Positions 11,201 to 21,664 of a stretch of 64,000 nucleotides of DNA are shown piece after piece. A program made the position numbers and the translations under genes. Every line of letters starts with the position of its first letter. Position 1 is the stretch's first letter. The DNA lies in contig OU342817.1 in NCBI GenBank assembly GCA_910591455.2, positions 4,223,980 to 4,287,979 on the forward strand, read 5' to 3'. The stretch comes from Pholis gunnellus (lineage: Eukaryota > Chordata > Actinopteri > Perciformes > Pholidae). The notes beneath the pieces were generated by a model, which was not told where the DNA came from, searched no databases, and worked only from the letters and a program-made list of their open reading frames with translations.

Positions 11201-13696
11201 GATATAAAGAGGTCACGATTTTTACGAGACGAATACGTTAGCTAATTAGAGCGGCGGATCCAGCAGACACATCTAGTCAAGAGGTAACTCATCATGATGA
11301 AGTACACTGTGACATTAATACTGCTTTGTCATCTGCTTTTTTTTGTTTGGCTGAAATGTCGGGCTCTTTTAAGCCATCCTTGCAGAAATGTCTCGCAACA
11401 CTGGTCATTCTCTCAAAGAAGTGGTCATCCTCCATCTTTGAGCAATTAAAAAGGTAGTGTGGCCTCCTGGTGATTGCGTGATGAATGCACATTTTTTTTA
11501 AATATGATAATTGGCTCTTCTTCCCTAGAGTTTGATGAGAAGATCGATATCTCTCTCATCTAAGTGTGTTATTTATGAAGATACAGCCAGGAGAAGGTTA
11601 GCTTAGCTTAGCACAAAGACTGGAAACAGGGGGAAACAGCTAGCCTGACTCTGTCTGAAGGTTAGGAAAAAAATCAGCCGTCAGTTTTTGTACGGGTTAA
11701 ACAAAGCTAAACTAACTTCTCCCTGATGTAGCTTCATCTTTATCATACAGATATAAGAGTGGTAACAATCTTCCCATCTAACTCAAAAAATGTGAATGAG
11801 CACATTCCCAAAAAATGTCAAACTATTCCTTCAAGTAGCAAGAATGAGGAAAGAAGAAAGCACACAGAAAAGGAAAGCCCTGTTTTTTGATAATACAAAT
11901 TTGGCCACGATGTCTGAAAGCTATTTTTAAAATAAAACAAATGCTTTTGTCCTTTTGAGCTGTAGGACTTTTGATCTCGCTCTAAATAAACTAAACAAAC
12001 GTCTTCCTCCTCTTCTCGACAGTCTTACCTACAGTAGGCTATGAGGTACCAGATGGCCCCGAAGAAGAGCCACGTGACGGCGTAGGCCATGACGAAGACG
12101 AAGAGCGAGCAGCGCCAGTTGAGGTCCACCAGCGTGGTGAAGATGTCGGTCAGGTAGCGGTAATGCTCCCGCATGTTACCGTGCTGCACGTTGCAGCGAC
12201 CGTTCTTCTCCACGTAGCGCTGTCTCTTACGCCGAGTCCGGCCTGGCGAGGGCCGGAGAGAGAGAAAAAGCGACACAATGTGGTTACAGAAGTTTGGGTG
12301 TAATGTATATGTACGGGCAGTATTAGTGTTTTTCCTACGATGTAAACAAGGTTGAAGATGAGTCTTAACAGGTGTCTTAGTTTCATAAGGCTGTGTTCCA
12401 AGAAACCCTTTCAAAACCCTTTAGAATACTTCAAAAACGTGAACACGGACGCCTTGCTACATTACTGAAAAGTGTCGCCGTTTGAAGATACAACTCTTGA
12501 CTGCAAGTCGCAGGATGCGAGTTGAATGAAGGCACGTGAGGAGATTGGAGGATAAACAGAGGAAGGTGGCAGGAGGACAAAACTGCTCAGAGGGATGCGG
12601 TGGCTCAGAGAGAAAGCCAGGCTGGTGAAGAAGGCATCACGGAAATGAAAACAGACAAGGAAAGAGAGGAGATGAAGTGCGACAGGACAACACCATCAAA
12701 CACTCATTGGACTTTAGTTACTGTACAAACCTAAAGGGACCTGTTGTTTCTTTGTAGTGAGCCTTTTTACTGTGGGTGCAGACACAACTGAGAGTATGAC
12801 ATATGTAGAATGCAAAATGGTTTAGTTTTTGTTTGTTTTCAGCCTTGACAACAACAGTGTATCAGTCAGTATGCATCCTACTAAACCTATGAAGTCATAA
12901 GGTTTGAAGGAACAGTTCAGCCCTAAATGTCAGTGTCTCTGCCTTTTCATTATAAACGTCTTCCTGTATGTTGATATTCTCGTATGAATTTAAAGTCCTT
13001 GCTCTTTGACTGCTCTTTAAGAAAGCGACACCAAAACTGGACATGTTTTTGAATTTGGAAAAAGTCTGCTGTGGCTTGATTGTCTAATTTTGTGCCTCTT
13101 GCATGTATCGTCGCACAAAAAACAATGAACGCTGCCAAAGACGTACAGCAAAGAGGAGAGAAACTGGAGCCAACAAAGTGACTGGAGAAACAATATGTGC
13201 AAGACTGTCAAAATCGCTGAGGGATGAACCTCTATAGAACGGTCCAAATTGCAAGTTGTGGAATAGAAGAAGTCAATACACAGTATATGTATGTGGAATC
13301 CAGAGTCAGTCACGAGCTCCAAATCTCTTAATCAACATCTATTTCTTCATTAAAAAGGAAAGGAAGTCACATGCAGAGTCACTCACGCCACCCGAATCTC
13401 CCCCTCTCCTTCTCCTTCTCCTTCTCCGGCCCCTCGGTCTTCTTGCGGGGCTCATTGGCTTGGGCCTCCCGCTCTGCCAGCTTGTTCTGGAACGACCTCT
13501 TGACCTTAACTAAGGGCGGAGGTGGCAGCTCCGTGTCTGTGGTGTCGACGGGGCCCAGCTCCTCCGATAGGTTGAAGACTCCGGGGGACGCCGTGGCCTC
13601 GGTGGCCACCTCCACTTTTTCCCCTTCCCCCTTCTCCTCCACAGGGAGCGAGAGAGAGTCCGGGCGGGCGGGGAACACCGAGTTCTCAAGCGCCAT
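5257..13696 (-). CDS. kcnj9: G protein-gated inward rectifier K+ channel, Kir3.3/GIRK3-like; 7 coding exons
   Basis: Exons in transcript order: 13696-13387, 12242-12029, 10684-10483, 9703-9511, 9285-9088, 7547-7417, 5523-5257. They sum to 1515 nt (504 aa plus stop), all with GT-AG borders and matching phases. The protein is a two-TM Kir subunit: M1 about residues 148-171, selectivity filter TIGYG at 209-213, M2 about 227-247 with the Asn (about 239) typical of Kir3, then the cytoplasmic domain. The start MALENSVF resembles mammalian Kir3.3 (MAQENAAF), and GHRVITDQCP, SARELSLAAARLDAHLYWS and the -ESEA end also favour Kir3.3 over Kir3.1, 3.2 or 3.4. Family role: Gβγ- and PIP2-gated K+ channel subunit at the neuronal plasma membrane, usually heteromeric. 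Odd points: about 100 residues precede the conserved RRKRQRYVEK (only about 20 in mammals), the core is split by introns, and the PDZ-type tail ESKV is replaced by ESEA. A kcnj6-like paralogue is the less likely alternative. Confidence 0.93.
5645..6760. mobile_element. Composite inverted-repeat element with a second element nested inside (kcnj9 intron 6)
   Basis: Left arm about 5650-5775 (GGGAAATACACTTATTTGCT ... AACAGCTAGCCTGGCTCTGTC). Right arm about 6590-6755 is the reverse complement theme (AGAGCCAGGCTAGCTGTTTG ... ACATAAGTAAACTATTCC). Between the arms, 5780-6560 looks like a different non-autonomous element (TTTTAAAGGGAGTGGGATATG near 6338; CCCATGGGCGTGTAGGTC near 5923). Open frames across it have no transposase features. 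Confidence 0.65.
11520..11836. mobile_element. 'AGCTTAGCTTAGCACAAAGAC' inverted-repeat element (kcnj9 intron 2)
   Basis: A near-complete 0.3-kb copy of the same family as the arms at 5.6-6.8 kb. TTTGATGAGAAGATCGATA near the left end is mirrored by CAATCTTCCCATCTAACTC near the right, and GTTAGCTTAGCTTAGCAC and ACAGCTAGCCTGACTCTGTC lie between. Non-autonomous. Confidence 0.75.
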
Positions 13697-13700
13697 GGCC

Positions 13701-13742
13701 CGTGTGAGTGTGTGTCTGTGTGTGTGTGTGTGTGTGTGTGTC
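13701..13742. repeat. (GT)n microsatellite directly upstream of the kcnj9 start codon
   Basis: On the minus strand this reads as a CA/CACT run ending five bases before the ATG at 13696-13694. Any transcript that includes the preceding sequence would carry it in the 5' UTR. Confidence 0.9.
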
Positions 13743-14243
13743 AGGTGTATTAGTGTGTTATTGATATCCTCCCTATGGCAGTCTCTGTCCAAAGGCTATT
13801 GATTGGACCATTTGTTTGCCTGACTGAAGCCTGGAACATAGGAGAAGAACACAATGATCACATGAAATCCTGAAATCGATTAGCTGTTTTGCTGTCACAC
13901 TAATTCACCGACAGGTAATTTTTTTTAAAGAAATAGCACCTATAGTTCAGGAGCTTTTCAGTCCCTTTCATTTATCTTAAGATACAGCTTTATTTATATT
14001 AACAACTAAGCCTGTAGCTTCTGTGTTGCTTGCCACACAGATCTGACTTCCTGTCTCTGCCTGTTTCATAATTTCACCTCTTTTAAAAAGCAAAGTGAGC
14101 AAAAAATAAAGAAGGAAATCGTTACAATTTAGAAATTAGAGGTGAAGGGAGAATAAATCACTTTCTCTGCTAATCCCGGCGCACAGTGTGGCATATGCAT
14201 AGTCGATCCACTTCCACCGTTTAGCATGTTTCATAAAGCGCCT

Positions 14244-14244
14244 T

Positions 14245-14287
<43 letters not shown>

Positions 14288-14320
14288 TCCATGCATGTGT
14301 GTGTGTGTGTTGTGTTGTGT
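14244..14320. repeat. (TG)n microsatellite
   Basis: TG run with one GGTCCATGCA interruption, between kcnj9 and eif3f. The rest of 13743-15580 holds no recognisable gene. AT-rich stretches (15240-15420) and the presumed kcnj9 5' region lie here. Confidence 0.9.
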
Positions 14321-15582
14321 AAGTGCACTTACTGCTTTGTTAAATGTGCTTGGTTCATGCTGCAGGCCTGCTGGGATTTCTTACATAAGTGGCATATAAA
14401 TAAGAGAAACTGAAATACTGTACGTTTGTGGAGTGCTTTTTATATTTATTCGCACAGTAAAATGGACTCCTAGTCCTCTTTAGCATTTTGCACGATGTGC
14501 GTCCATTTGGACAATTGGGGGATGCACGCAAGAGGAGACTGATGGTGACAATCAAGATGACGCACTACGCTTGATGGATGGATCAGAAATAGCCTCTATT
14601 AGAGGGTGTCTGTTCGCCAGCCAATAGAATACAGAAAACCGACCACGGCTAAGCTTTGAGGACTATTTGTCAGACAGCTAAGAATGATCAAAATCTTACC
14701 TGCTCAGTGTAGCAACGTATTGATGTGTAAGACCTGGATTGGGCAGATGGTTTATCATAAGAAAAACGAAAATCTGCTCCAAGAGCGAACCGCGACTGGC
14801 AGCCTTGGTTCGATGACACCCATTTCTGGTGTTTACCAGCGTCACAGCATCTATCCGCTCCTGTTCGCTTTTCCAGGAGAGAGAGAAAACAAAAGACCAC
14901 CTCGATCCGACCACTCAGCACAATAAATAGAGGGCGAACACACCATCCGCCGAACGGCCGCGCATGAAAAATGAGGGAAATAAGAAAAAAAACGGCAAAA
15001 AAACAATCAGAGAGAAATTATTACGGCGTTTGTATATCATGAGTCGGGCAGTGGACATGCGAAATGGTGGCAAAGGGATAATAACCCGGCAGCGTAGAGA
15101 GCTCCATCATCTGTGCATCTGATGGAGTCAGTCAGGTGTGGAGCCACTGAGCAGCGGAGGATGCTGTCATCAGCACAGCCCTACAACATTACAATAACAG
15201 AGTCATCTCCCTCCTCTGAGGAACATGCAAAGGCTTTTTTTAAATGTAATATCATACATATATTGTATTTAAGGTCTGGTCAAAATTACATAGTATATTA
15301 TAGCTTAATTCGATTGTTAATAGGCTTAAATGGTTTCGTTTTAATGCAAATAGATTATTATTATTTATTATATTTATATTATTTTGGGCTCTTCCGTGCA
15401 ATAATATGCAAAAACGCCTTTTTTTAGAATAACTTCTCCTGATATCTGATGCAGACACACTAAATTGTATCATCAACGGTATCAGTGACTTGATTATAAT
15501 TAGCGTTTATATTAAGACACGCTGTTCGGCCTCCGGCCACTAGGTGGTGGTATATGTCTTCACTGACTCCACGTCCGTCAGT

Positions 15583-15590
15583 CCTTTTCC
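15583..15590 (+). promoter_or_regulatory. Candidate 5' TOP tract at the eif3f start
   Basis: CCTTTTCC ends three bases before the eif3f ATG. Translation-factor mRNAs of vertebrates commonly start with a C followed by pyrimidines (TOP motif), which puts their translation under mTORC1/LARP1 control. If transcription starts here the leader is about 11 nt. Seen: the tract and its position. Inferred: the start site. Confidence 0.35.
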
Positions 15591-15593
15591 AAG

Positions 15594-18500
15594 ATGTCGG
15601 TGTACGGGCCAGCGGTGAAGATTCACCCCGTCGTTCTCGCTTCTATCTGCGACTCTTACGAGCGGAGAAATGAGGGAGCGAGTCGTGTTATCGGGACCCT
15701 GTTGGGTAAGCAGAATGTTGAGGTATTTTGCTTTGTGATGAAACAGGTTGACGGGCTAGCCAGCTAACGTTAGTTTCGAAGCTAATGTTAGCGTCGATGC
15801 TAACACATGTCGGCTTGGAGTCAGTCCCGTAAAAGCTAACCCCCAAAACAGCTAGCTAGCAGCGTCTCTTATAACAGCTGTCTGTTCGCTCAAATGATAA
15901 CGATGGAAACAATATCTGCCAAGTCATCTAACCGTTCTGGTTAATTTCTTCACTACTATGACACATATCAACCAGCACTGAACGTTGTTGTTGACGTTGG
16001 TCGTCATTATTCTAGCCTCCCATGTACCCTCTTGTTTGCTAGCTAATAATGCTAAGGCGGTTAGCGCAACACTAAAGCCCAACTTTAACTTTTACCGTTT
16101 GTCCTTCACAGGTACTATTGAGAAGCACTCTATTGAGGTGACCAACTGCTTCTCTGTCCCCCACAATGAGTCTGAAGATGAGGTAAGTTCTGAAACTCAT
16201 TTTACTCACAGACTGTAGGTAAACCTAGCTTGGCTTAATACATGAACAGTCATTAGTACACAGTCAGACTTCTCCAGATTGTTTTGTCAGCCTTAATGGG
16301 ACATTGCTATGCAGACACTGAGTAATCAATCACAAACTCCAACATTATATAGACACAAGAGGTATTTTACTCATCTAAAACCTTGGACCTTCATCTTACT
16401 ACTTATGATTATGTCATTCAGTCTTGTATTGGTATGACAAGGCTTCATGGGAATTTGATAGGAAATTCTACATGATCTCGTTCTGCAGAAGGTACTTCTG
16501 TGTTCCCTAAAGGATTTTTTTGGTGGTGGACCCGAGAGGGAGCATTAAAATGTCAAACATTTTAAAGTTAAAAGCATCAATCTGGTACAATTTGAGAGCA
16601 ATATTAAGAGAGAGAACTAATGTGTAATGTAACTTAGTACATTTAGGCCACTCAAGTACTGTACTTAAGTACAATGTTGAGATACTTCAACAAATATTGC
16701 AATTTCTACTTAACTACAATTCTTTAACAATATTAGTTACTAGTTGAAGCACTTTGAATTGCCTTGTTGTTGAAATGTGCTCTACAATAAACTTGCCTTG
16801 CCCAGTTACTTTTCAGCTTCAGATTCCTAATACAAAATGAAAATAAACAAATAAACTATGATGTAGTACAAAGTATATACAGTGATTACATTTAGCTCCA
16901 CTTTTACCAGCTGCAACATACAAGTGGTGAACACATTAATGAATCTATAGTTATAATCCAATGCCTACTTTTCTGAAATATGTCCTGCAAGATAGTGAAG
17001 TTTACTGTTGGACATCTTAATATGGTGGTAGATATTGTATATAAGTAGTGAAAGAAATAAACGTGGTTGAGCTAGATGGCCGCCTCATATTGCATTGTAT
17101 AAGAGGAAAGATGTTTGTCAAATGTGGTCCTCTTTGCTAACAGGTTGCTGTGGACATGGAGTTTGCAAAGAACATGTACGAGCTCCACAAGAGGGTGTCG
17201 CCCACCGAGGTCATCATCGGATGGTGCGTCAGTTGAGCGAATTTTAAATATCAAAGATGGAATTAGAGAAGAAGAAAAACACAAATCTCACCACAGTGAC
17301 ATCTGTCCTCACAGGTACGCCACTGGCTTTGACATCACAGAACACTCGGTGCTCATTCACGAGTACTACAGCCGCGAGGCCACCAACCCCATTCACCTGA
17401 CAATGGATACAGCTCTGCAGAGTGGCAAGATGAGCATCCGCGCCTATGTCAGGTGGGCTGATATTCCTGTCGTAGACTCTTGTTTTGTTGTTGTTGTGTG
17501 ATCAGCTACAGATTGAGACTGTGTGTTTGAATGTTCTTGTGTATCTCTCTCACAGCGCACAGATGGGTGTGCCAGGAAAGACAGTTGGTGTGATGTTCAC
17601 CCCACTGACTGTCAAGTACGTCTACTATGACACTGAGAGGATAGGCGGTAAGAATACAAACAGTACATTAAGATGATTGTTTGGAAACAAATGCTTCCTG
17701 GCTAAATATCTCTTATCGTGATATTATTTTTATCATCGGGGAGAAATGTTTTATTTGCAGTGTCTAAAAACGTAAAGGTTTTCTTGTGAATAGAAAATCA
17801 ACTAAGATACTGCCTATGTGGTCGTTCATACGTTGCTGAAAACGCATTGAAAACACCAGCCATGCTGCTTTTATCCTGTTACCCAAGGTGCTTGTGGGGT
17901 GTTGCACTACTGCTGCTCCTGCCGTTACTAAGCAACCAAAACCTGACTTCGGCCGCAACGATGATAATGAAGTTGCGGTTATTTAACGGTAGGCCTCATT
18001 GACTAAACTAAACAAAGATAAGTGGATTTCCAGCGCCGTAAATCCTGCACAGTAGCTTTACTGCTCAGTTTGGCTGACCTTTCAACCGGATGTTCAGTCC
18101 TTGTGTACGCCAAGTAAAACAATCTGTGGAACAGATGGTAGAGCTCCGGGTAATCCCGCACTAAAATGATTAACTTCTCCTCCATGTGTTTGCCGAAAAC
18201 TGATATTTATGGAAGAACGAAAAGATATCTGCCAGCTGTGATTGGTTGTTCCTTGTCACATGACATGCGTTCCAAAAGTTGCACTATTTTCATCTCGGGA
18301 TGACGGAGCAAAAACCGCGGCATGATAACGGCCCCTAATGATGCCAAAATCATTTATTCTAACTGTCTTCGTACTTGGCTGGTATTTGTAGTTCGGCACT
18401 CTAACAATCCCAACTGTTTGTTGCAGTGGACCTCCTGCAGAGGACGCGTGTACTTCCGAGTCGCACCAAGGGGCTGACCTCTGACCTGTCCCAGGTGGCT

Positions 18501-19286
18501 GGCTCTGCAGCCAGAGTACAGGACATGCTGACCACCATGCTGGCATACATCGACGACGTTGTGGTGAGTGTTGGAGCAAGTGGACCGATGGCGCGACTTC
18601 AATCAGATATGATTAGTCCATTGTTTGTAAGAGTAGGAAATGACAAAGCGACACCCTCTGCTGTTTGTTTTTTGCTGGTCCTGTTCCAGCGCTGCTGTGT
18701 CTCTAGAGATCATTTGTGAAGTAATCAGGTTTATGGTGGCTGTAGAGCTAATGCTGTTTGATCTGTCTCAGTCTGGCAAAGTGGCGGCAGACAACAGCGT
18801 GGGTCGCTTCCTGATGGACCTGGTCAACAAGGTGCCCACCATCTCAGCCGAGGACTTTGAGAACATGCTCAATTCCAACATCAATGTAAGCGCTCTTCAT
18901 CTGCTAGAAAACGTCATATATGTTAATTTCTCACTGCTGTTTGTTTTTTGTCTCATTGGATTTAGTTAATCTCCTTCAGCCTTCCATTCTCAATGTACTT
19001 GTTGCACTAAAGCATAAATTCAGGCTTTGTTTCCTGTTGTTCCTGCTCTCCTGGCTCCTCTTGTCTAATTCTTCTTCACTTAGCTCTTGTCCATCACACA
19101 CAACCATCATAGGAACACGAGTAGTTGTTACATCTGGACTCATGTTACTTCACCATGAACATGCTCGTAATAACCAAATGTAAACGCTCTGTTTTGTTTT
19201 TGTTGCAGGACCTGTTGATGGTGACCTACCTGTCCAACCTCACCCAAGCACAGATTGCTCTGAATGAGAAGCTGGTGCTGCTCTGA
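15594..19286 (+). CDS. eif3f: Eukaryotic translation initiation factor 3 subunit F; 8 exons
   Basis: Exons: 15594-15705, 16112-16182, 17144-17223, 17315-17452, 17556-17647, 18427-18563, 18772-18885, 19209-19286; total 822 nt, 273 aa. All junctions are GT-AG and in phase. The protein opens MSVYGPAVKIHPVVLASI and carries a non-catalytic MPN domain over roughly residues 8-145 (for example VIIGWYATG and HEYYSREATNPIHLTMD), then the helical C-terminal half ending NEKLVLL. eIF3f is a core subunit of the octameric PCI/MPN part of eIF3, which recruits mRNA to the 40S ribosome in the cytoplasm. It lacks the Ala/Pro-rich N-terminal extension of the mammalian protein (357 aa). The ATG follows a pyrimidine tract with almost no room for a leader. 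Intron 5 holds a dispersed repeat (17790-18330) and intron 2 another (16620-17000). Confidence 0.97.
16620..17000 (+). repeat. Same dispersed repeat, copy 3, in eif3f intron 2
   Basis: CAAGTACTGTACTTAAGTAC at 16653, then CCACTTTTACCAGCTGCAAC near 16896, followed by a block on the AACACATTAATGAATC theme. It fills most of the intron between eif3f exons 2 and 3. Confidence 0.7.
17790..18330. mobile_element. Dispersed element, copy 1 (eif3f intron 5)
   Basis: It shares ordered blocks with 32580-32965: TTTTATCCTGTTACCCAAG, AACGATGATAATGAAGTTGC, TGATTGGTTGTTCCTTGTCAC, CAAAAGTTGCACTATTTTCA and a CGGAGC...CCGCGGCATGATAA end. About 0.5 kb, no coding capacity. Confidence 0.7.
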
Positions 19287-19357
19287 GGCGGATTTCATTT
19301 GAAGTGATTCATATTTAATTTTTTATAATTCTTTTTTTTTTTTTTTTGGCTGAGATG

Positions 19358-19363
19358 AATAAA
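19358..19363 (+). terminator. eif3f polyadenylation signal
   Basis: AATAAA 72 bases after the eif3f stop codon, preceded by a T-rich run (19331-19347). The following sequence up to about 19.8 kb holds no gene and separates the converging apoo transcript. Confidence 0.75.
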
Positions 19364-19834
19364 GATGTTTAACAGTCATACCGTGTTAACCCTTAGATCT
19401 TTGGTAATGTTACTACAAATAATGCAATTTAATTTCTCACAAATAGCTGATGAACGTTGATGAAAAAGGTTGTATTGCTAATAATGTAATCTGGCTTTTT
19501 TTAATAAATGTCCCAGAGCTCAGTTATCACTGTTAGCACAGCTTTCATGTTTGACATTCTAGAGCAGCAACTGATGATTCTACTAATTTTTGATTATTAG
19601 ACACATGACTAATAATGGGTTAATCATTTGCTCTTATAAAACTATATTTCAGAGCCTGTAGTGTTGTTTAAAATTGCTTATTTTGTGTCCAAAACTAAAA
19701 TATAATAAGTCAAGGAAGACAAACTTGTATGAACTGACAATCAAGATATTTTTACATTATTATTCTTTTGATTGGTGTATATTACCAACAAAATGTCCAA
19801 AGACTTAAACACAAGAAGACAGTTGATTATTTTT

Positions 19835-19840
19835 TTTATT
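19835..19840 (-). terminator. apoo polyadenylation signal
   Basis: The minus strand reads AATAAA about 205 bases downstream of the apoo stop, with a short A-run next to it. This places the two convergent 3' ends within about 450 bp of each other. Confidence 0.55.
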
Positions 19841-20045
19841 AATTCTCTACATAAATATACATTCACATCAGAAGCATAGTTAAATCCTTCACATTGTGAC
19901 AGGCCATGCCCGGCCTGAGTTACATGTGAAGCTTAGTGCAAGAAAGTGGGCATGAGGAAGTCACGCAGATACGATTACAGCCTGTCCAGGTAGCACATGT
20001 CAATCTGTTGAATCACACAATATTTGTTAAGTCACACTGGTGTCC

Positions 20046-20651
20046 TCAGGGTTTGATATCTGAGTCGGTGCTTTTCTCGGCTTTGCTCTGAGGCTTCACC
20101 ATCCTCTCCAGGGCAGCGTAGCTCTGCACCGCGCGGTCGTACACGGAGTCTCCGGTCGACTTCACGATGGCCGCAGCCCGCTCCGGGTAGTAGAGGGAGG
20201 CGCTCACGGTCATCAGGCCCGCCGGGTAGATGAGCCTTTTCGCCCGGGAGCCTCTGGCAAGAAACAGCCCCAGGATACCGGTGAAGCCGATTACTCCTGC
20301 CCGGGGATAGAAGTCCTTCGGCGGGTTCTTCAAGTAGGCGTAGGTGTCATTCCCAAACTTGACAGCACTTTGAACTTTGGGTTTAATTTGGTCATAGGTG
20401 CCCCGACACCAGCCCGTGTATGGCTCCGTTAACTTCCTGATGGTGGCGACTCTCTGCTCCAGCTGACCCGCTTCAGGAGGCTCCTCGTACGGAGACTTCT
20501 GCGGAGGAGGAGCGCTGTACAGAGTCAGCTCGTCCCGGAGCAGAGGAGCGGGAGTCTCTGTCTCTCCGTCACCGGCAGGAGTAGCAGCGAACACGGGGCT
20601 CAGCAACAAACTCGCAGCACCCGGCATGGCGCTACCTGTCACCTTCAACAT
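20046..20651 (-). CDS. apoo: MICOS complex subunit MIC26/apolipoprotein O-like, single exon
   Basis: The frame is uninterrupted. I start it at MLKVTGSAMPGAASLL (20651), which aligns with the mammalian APOO start MFKVIQRSVGPASLSLL; an in-frame ATG 7 codons upstream (20672) is possible. Length is 201 aa, close to human APOO (198). Conserved blocks: DELTLYSAP, LTEPYTGWCRGTYDQIKPK, a glycine-zipper-like membrane segment GVIGFTGILGLFLARG (about residues 120-135) and a second hydrophobic segment running into ASLYYPERA. The family sits in the inner mitochondrial membrane at crista junctions with MIC10, MIC13 and MIC27. The gene is convergent with eif3f: their stop codons are about 760 bp apart. Mammalian APOO is multi-exon, so the lack of introns suggests a retrocopy or intron loss. 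The frame is intact with no stop or frameshift, so it is probably functional. An APOOL (MIC27) assignment is less likely. Confidence 0.9.
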   Translation of the reverse strand: MLKVTGSAMPGAASLLLSPVFAATPAGDGETETPAPLLRDELTLYSAPPPQKSPYEEPPEAGQLEQRVATIRKLTEPYTGWCRGTYDQIKPKVQSAVKFGNDTYAYLKNPPKDFYPRAGVIGFTGILGLFLARGSRAKRLIYPAGLMTVSASLYYPERAAAIVKSTGDSVYDRAVQSYAALERMVKPQSKAEKSTDSDIKP

Positions 20652-21435
20652 GATCCCTGCGGGCCCATGCATTCACTACGGTGTCTGAGGAGGGACATTA
20701 CTGGTGGCTATAATTACTCGAAGCGATAATCACGTCGCCTTTCTGTTCGCGTCTGACAAACGCTTGGAAAGCACAAACATCAACGAGAATAATGTCTTTG
20801 GAAAGGTTTTATATATACGGGTTGTTCACCATAATTACATATGTGGTTTAAAATGTTTTTTCCATTATTTATGTTATTTAATAGGCAGTTACTGGTGGAA
20901 AATGTAGGCACTTGTTTTACTGTGAGGTTCTTTAATTCAGCATTTACTTTTTATGCCACTTTACTACTACTACTTTGCAGATTAACCTTTTCAAATACCA
21001 AACATGATCTTCCATAAATAAACGTTACCTTGTTATAGATAAAACTGCTTATTAAATACAGTGTACAACATACCTAACATAACTCAAACCAAAGTCGATA
21101 TTAAAATGCTGCTAGACGTTAATGCATCAGTTAACTTCGACACTTGCAAGTTTTGCAGTAATAGACCTACTTGCTCTTTTTCTACACATACTTTTCAACG
21201 TTATTTTACTATAACGTTTTACTTAAATGGTGTTTTAATTCATTCACGGTTTGTTTATTTTGTTATTAATGAATTACGAAATGTGTTTTAGTTTATTTGA
21301 CTATTATTTTTCCCAGAGTATTACCGGTCTTACACTTACTATACTTTTAATAACATCGCTGTGACTGTTTTATTCATTTATTCATTCCAGTTTTCATTTA
21401 TTCATTTTCTTCGAGGGTTTCCTTAACCGTCACTA

Positions 21436-21452
21436 TGACGTCACTGGTTGCC
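21436..21452 (+). promoter_or_regulatory. CRE palindrome next to an RFX X-box half site, upstream of dnaaf6
   Basis: TGACGTCA (21436-21443) is a perfect cAMP response element. It is followed four bases later by GTTGCC (21447-21452), the left half of an RFX X-box. The site lies about 220 bp upstream of the dnaaf6 ATG. Motile-cilia genes are typically driven by RFX and FOXJ1. The right X-box half is not well formed here, so the RFX call is weak. Confidence 0.35.
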
Positions 21453-21664
21453 ACGGATCTAACGTCAACAGCAACAGTCCAAACATTCATTAATGTAGCA
21501 GCAGCTAGGCTACATATTCAGGCTAGCGCAAATTTATGTTTATCCAATAGTTTTCCCCGTTTATACCGATTTCCGTTTCAAAGGAGTTGTATAGTTGTTC
21601 CTGTTTGGGGGATATAGATATATATATATTTAAAAACGGTAAAAGTAGATTAGTTCTATTCTGA

